A DNA stretch of 7,335 bases from an uncultured Alphaproteobacteria bacterium (GTDB taxonomy: Bacteria > Pseudomonadota > Alphaproteobacteria > UBA3830). The notes beneath the pieces are model-generated. The model saw nothing but the letters and a program-made list of their open reading frames with translations. It did not search any database and was not told the origin of the DNA. The position numbers were made by a program, and so were the translations under genes. How positions within the stretch are numbered: position 1 is the stretch's first letter; each line of letters begins with the position of its first letter. The DNA lies in contig CAJOEB010000047.1 in the NCBI GenBank assembly GCA_905233775.1, positions 1 to 7,335 of the forward strand. Reading direction: 5' to 3'. Positions 6,004-7,335 of the stretch are shown piece by piece.

Positions 6004-6435
6004 ATGAAAGAAATTTTTGAAAAAATAGTTGTAGATTCTGCTGGAAAAATTGCAAATAAAATTACAGATGAATTAACAAGCAAGCCCGTAGAACATAACG
6101 CAAAAAATATAGCGGTAAAGGAGACAAAGGAATCATCGTTTTCACAACAAGTAACTATTGATCCGCAACAGCAATTAGCATTGCATAATATCGGAGTAAT
6201 AAATGCATACAGCAAAAATAGGCGGTTGAATTTGATGGTTACCGGCGCAGCTCTTGGATTGGTTTTTTGCTTGTTGGTTTTACCGGGAGAAGTTGTCGGA
6301 ATCATATCGACAGTATCGGGAATTTTCGGAGCATGTTTGAAAGACGCATACAGCTTCGAATTCGGTTCCTCGAGAGGTAGCAAAGAGAAAGACGATAGGA
6401 TTTCTAATGCGATTTTAGAGAGATTGAAGAAGTAA
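6004..6435 (+). CDS. Holin-like small membrane protein (gene-transfer-agent holin type)
   Basis: This is a 143-residue protein. Residues 1-70 are hydrophilic and largely helical. Two hydrophobic segments follow (about 76-93, 'NLMVTGAALGLVFCLLVL', and 95-113). The tail after them is charged, with 'FEFGSSRGSKEKD' (about 118-130) and an amphipathic end. A 'fGSS.GSk.Kd' motif after the last membrane segment is, as I recall, typical of the three-segment holin family of alphaproteobacterial gene transfer agents and related prophages. Only two segments are evident here. Together with the hydrolase gene upstream it would form the lysis module, letting the enzyme cross the inner membrane. AAGGAAGG (5986-5993) lies about ten bases before ATG 6004. 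It is the last intact gene of the operon. An antisense frame of similar length is a shadow of this gene. Confidence 0.72.
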   Translation: MKEIFEKIVVDSAGKIANKITDELTSKPVEHNAKNIAVKETKESSFSQQVTIDPQQQLALHNIGVINAYSKNRRLNLMVTGAALGLVFCLLVLPGEVVGIISTVSGIFGACLKDAYSFEFGSSRGSKEKDDRISNAILERLKK

Positions 6436-6648
6436 ATTGACATATATTATAGCAAATAGCGAAATAATCATTTTTATAAAATAAAAAAGACGATCAATAA
6501 AAAACAATTATGTTAATCTTTTTTGATATTAATCTCTTATAGTATACTGTTTTTTTTGACTGTGGTAGCCATGAAATGTATGTATATATGTATGTATGTT
6601 ACAAGGTATGTATGGTACAAAGTATGTGTGTTATAAGGAGAACTAAAT
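6436..6648. other. AT-rich non-coding stretch with interrupted GTAT-type repeats
   Basis: No gene is visible here. A possible weak terminator region lies at 6483-6528, where AAAAAAGA and TCTTTTTT could pair around a long loop; this is not a convincing intrinsic terminator. From about 6577 to 6630 the sequence is rich in GTAT/TATG units. It contains near-copies TTACAAGGTATGTATGG (6599-6615) and TACAAAGTATGTGTG (6616-6630), with TTATAAGG following as a partial third unit that merges into the ribosome binding site at 6635-6640. A possible promoter is TTGACT (6556-6561) with TATGTA (6579-6584) at 17 bp spacing, but the -10 match is poor. Confidence 0.4.
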
Positions 6649-6693
6649 ATGAGAAAATTATTGTATACAATTTGTGTTATTTCTGTCGTTTAA
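6649..6693 (+). pseudogene. Signal-peptide-like stub after a strong ribosome binding site
   Basis: AAGGAG (6635-6640) stands eight bases ahead of ATG 6649. The frame reads MRKLLYTICVISVV and then stops at TAA 6691-6693. A positively charged start followed by a hydrophobic run is how a secreted protein begins. The stub is too short to be functional by itself, so a frameshift or nonsense change after codon 14 is the simplest reading. Downstream, another frame (third frame, 6720-7037) gives coding-like pieces separated by stops: GNIATNNVDNPERTTDTQR, RTERAVFPLLDGY, KKDGIAQLKDELQKVDGF and NFRDGSKVMCIYAI. These may be the rest of the same decayed gene. Stop density in that frame is only modestly lower than expected for such AT-rich DNA, so the decay reading is tentative. 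Confidence 0.35.
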
Positions 6694-7311
6694 ATTTATT
6701 AATCAATATATAAGTAGTGTACGGAAATATAGCTACGAACAATGTTGATAATCCAGAAAGAACAACAGATACGCAAAGATAAAAAATTTTAGCGTATACG
6801 TATAAATATATATAAAAGGAAGTTCGCAAATAGAACAGCCGATTAAATTATCAATATTTTAGAACTGAGAGAGCTGTCTTTCCTTTGTTAGATGGATACT
6901 AATCATATAAAAAATCATAAAAAAAAGATGGTATTGCGCAACTAAAAGATGAACTACAAAAAGTTGATGGTTTTTAGAATTTTCGTGATGGTTCAAAAGT
7001 TATGTGCATTTATGCGATTTTTATCATATATTTTTGATCATATGCTGTGTTCACTAGCTGTATTCATTTAACAATACCCACATTGACGAAATAAACAATA
7101 ATAATCATCGACCTTATGAAAGGCTCCAATTAATATCCAACTAATATACGTGTAAGATGCACCATATATATATTAACAACTGAATATTCTTTTCATTCTA
7201 CAAAAACCAATGTCTACCAAATATAACAAAATTCCGGATTTATTCTGAACATATTAGTGAAATTAGTAAAACCAATAGATTGGTGAAGATTATTTTTTAG
7301 TCATTGCATTT
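6694..7311. other. Non-coding or decayed region
   Basis: No intact gene on either strand and no tRNA or CRISPR pattern is seen. Besides possible gene remnants (described with the stub at 6649) it holds a short palindrome CGTATACG (6793-6800). It also holds an inverted repeat ACCAATAGATTGGT (7271-7284), followed by a T-rich stretch (7290-7297). The latter could be a small operator or a weak terminator. Confidence 0.4.
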
Positions 7312-7332
7312 CCCCGCCGTTTGCAGCGGGGA
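7311..7332. terminator. GC-rich hairpin at the right edge
   Basis: CCCCGC (7312-7317) pairs perfectly with GCGGGG (7326-7331), and T7311 can pair with A7332, around an eight-base loop CGTTTGCA. This is the most GC-rich segment of the window. On the + strand it is followed by ATTT at the window edge, so a T-run may continue outside. It may end a gene lying to the right on the minus strand, act as a boundary terminator, or be a dispersed palindromic repeat. The window end prevents a decision. Confidence 0.5.
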
Positions 7333-7335
7333 TTT

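Noticed and set aside
5961..6443. 160-residue minus-strand open frame over the holin-like gene
   Set aside because: It is almost exactly antisense to the 6004-6435 gene. That gene has a ribosome binding site, operon context and family motifs, while the antisense frame shows no recognisable pattern beyond low-complexity hydrophobicity.
6541..6558. AGTATACT palindrome followed by a run of eight T as a terminator
   Set aside because: The palindrome has no loop-forming centre and the stem is very weak, so it does not qualify as an intrinsic terminator.

Overview
The window is AT-rich and holds the later structural and lysis genes of a prophage or gene-transfer-agent-like cluster, read left to right on the + strand. 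One bacterial transporter gene sits in the middle on the opposite strand. The best guess for the host is an obligate intracellular alphaproteobacterium of the Rickettsiales or Holosporales type. This rests on the base composition, the strong resemblance (from memory) of the transporter to the rickettsial S-adenosylmethionine importer, and the alphaproteobacterial character of the phage genes. It is inference, not a database result.

Layout. Positions 1-872 carry the head-to-tail junction: the C-terminal end of a gp6-like connector, a head-closure protein, and a protein in the slot of the tail-completion/terminator protein. A 46-residue gene (865-1005) overlaps the end of that third gene. Then come an 89-bp miniature transposon-like element (1021-1109), a conserved phage tail-type protein (1134-1643), and a second copy of the same element (1692-1780). 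Next are short direct repeats and a minus-strand EamA/DMT transporter (1864-2772). The + strand phage genes resume with a 598-residue hub/fibre-like protein carrying a carbohydrate-binding-like patch (2836-4632) and an unrecognised 290-residue protein (4666-5538). They end with a SleB-type cell-wall hydrolase (5545-5958) and a small holin-like membrane protein (6004-6435).

Positions 6436-7335 hold no intact gene. They contain an interrupted GTAT-type repeat, a well-formed ribosome binding site followed by a 14-codon signal-peptide-like stub, possible remnants of a decayed gene, and a GC-rich hairpin at the right edge.

The phage genes fit one late operon: head closure, tail, host contact, then lysis by hydrolase plus holin. 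Nearly every gene has a clear AGGAG-type ribosome binding site and a short gap to its neighbour. The exception is 1006-2835, where the two mobile elements, the repeats and the reversed transporter interrupt the operon. No tape-measure gene is present between the tail-type protein and the hub-like protein. So either this is a short-tailed or unusual particle, or part of the tail module was lost or replaced where the transporter now sits.
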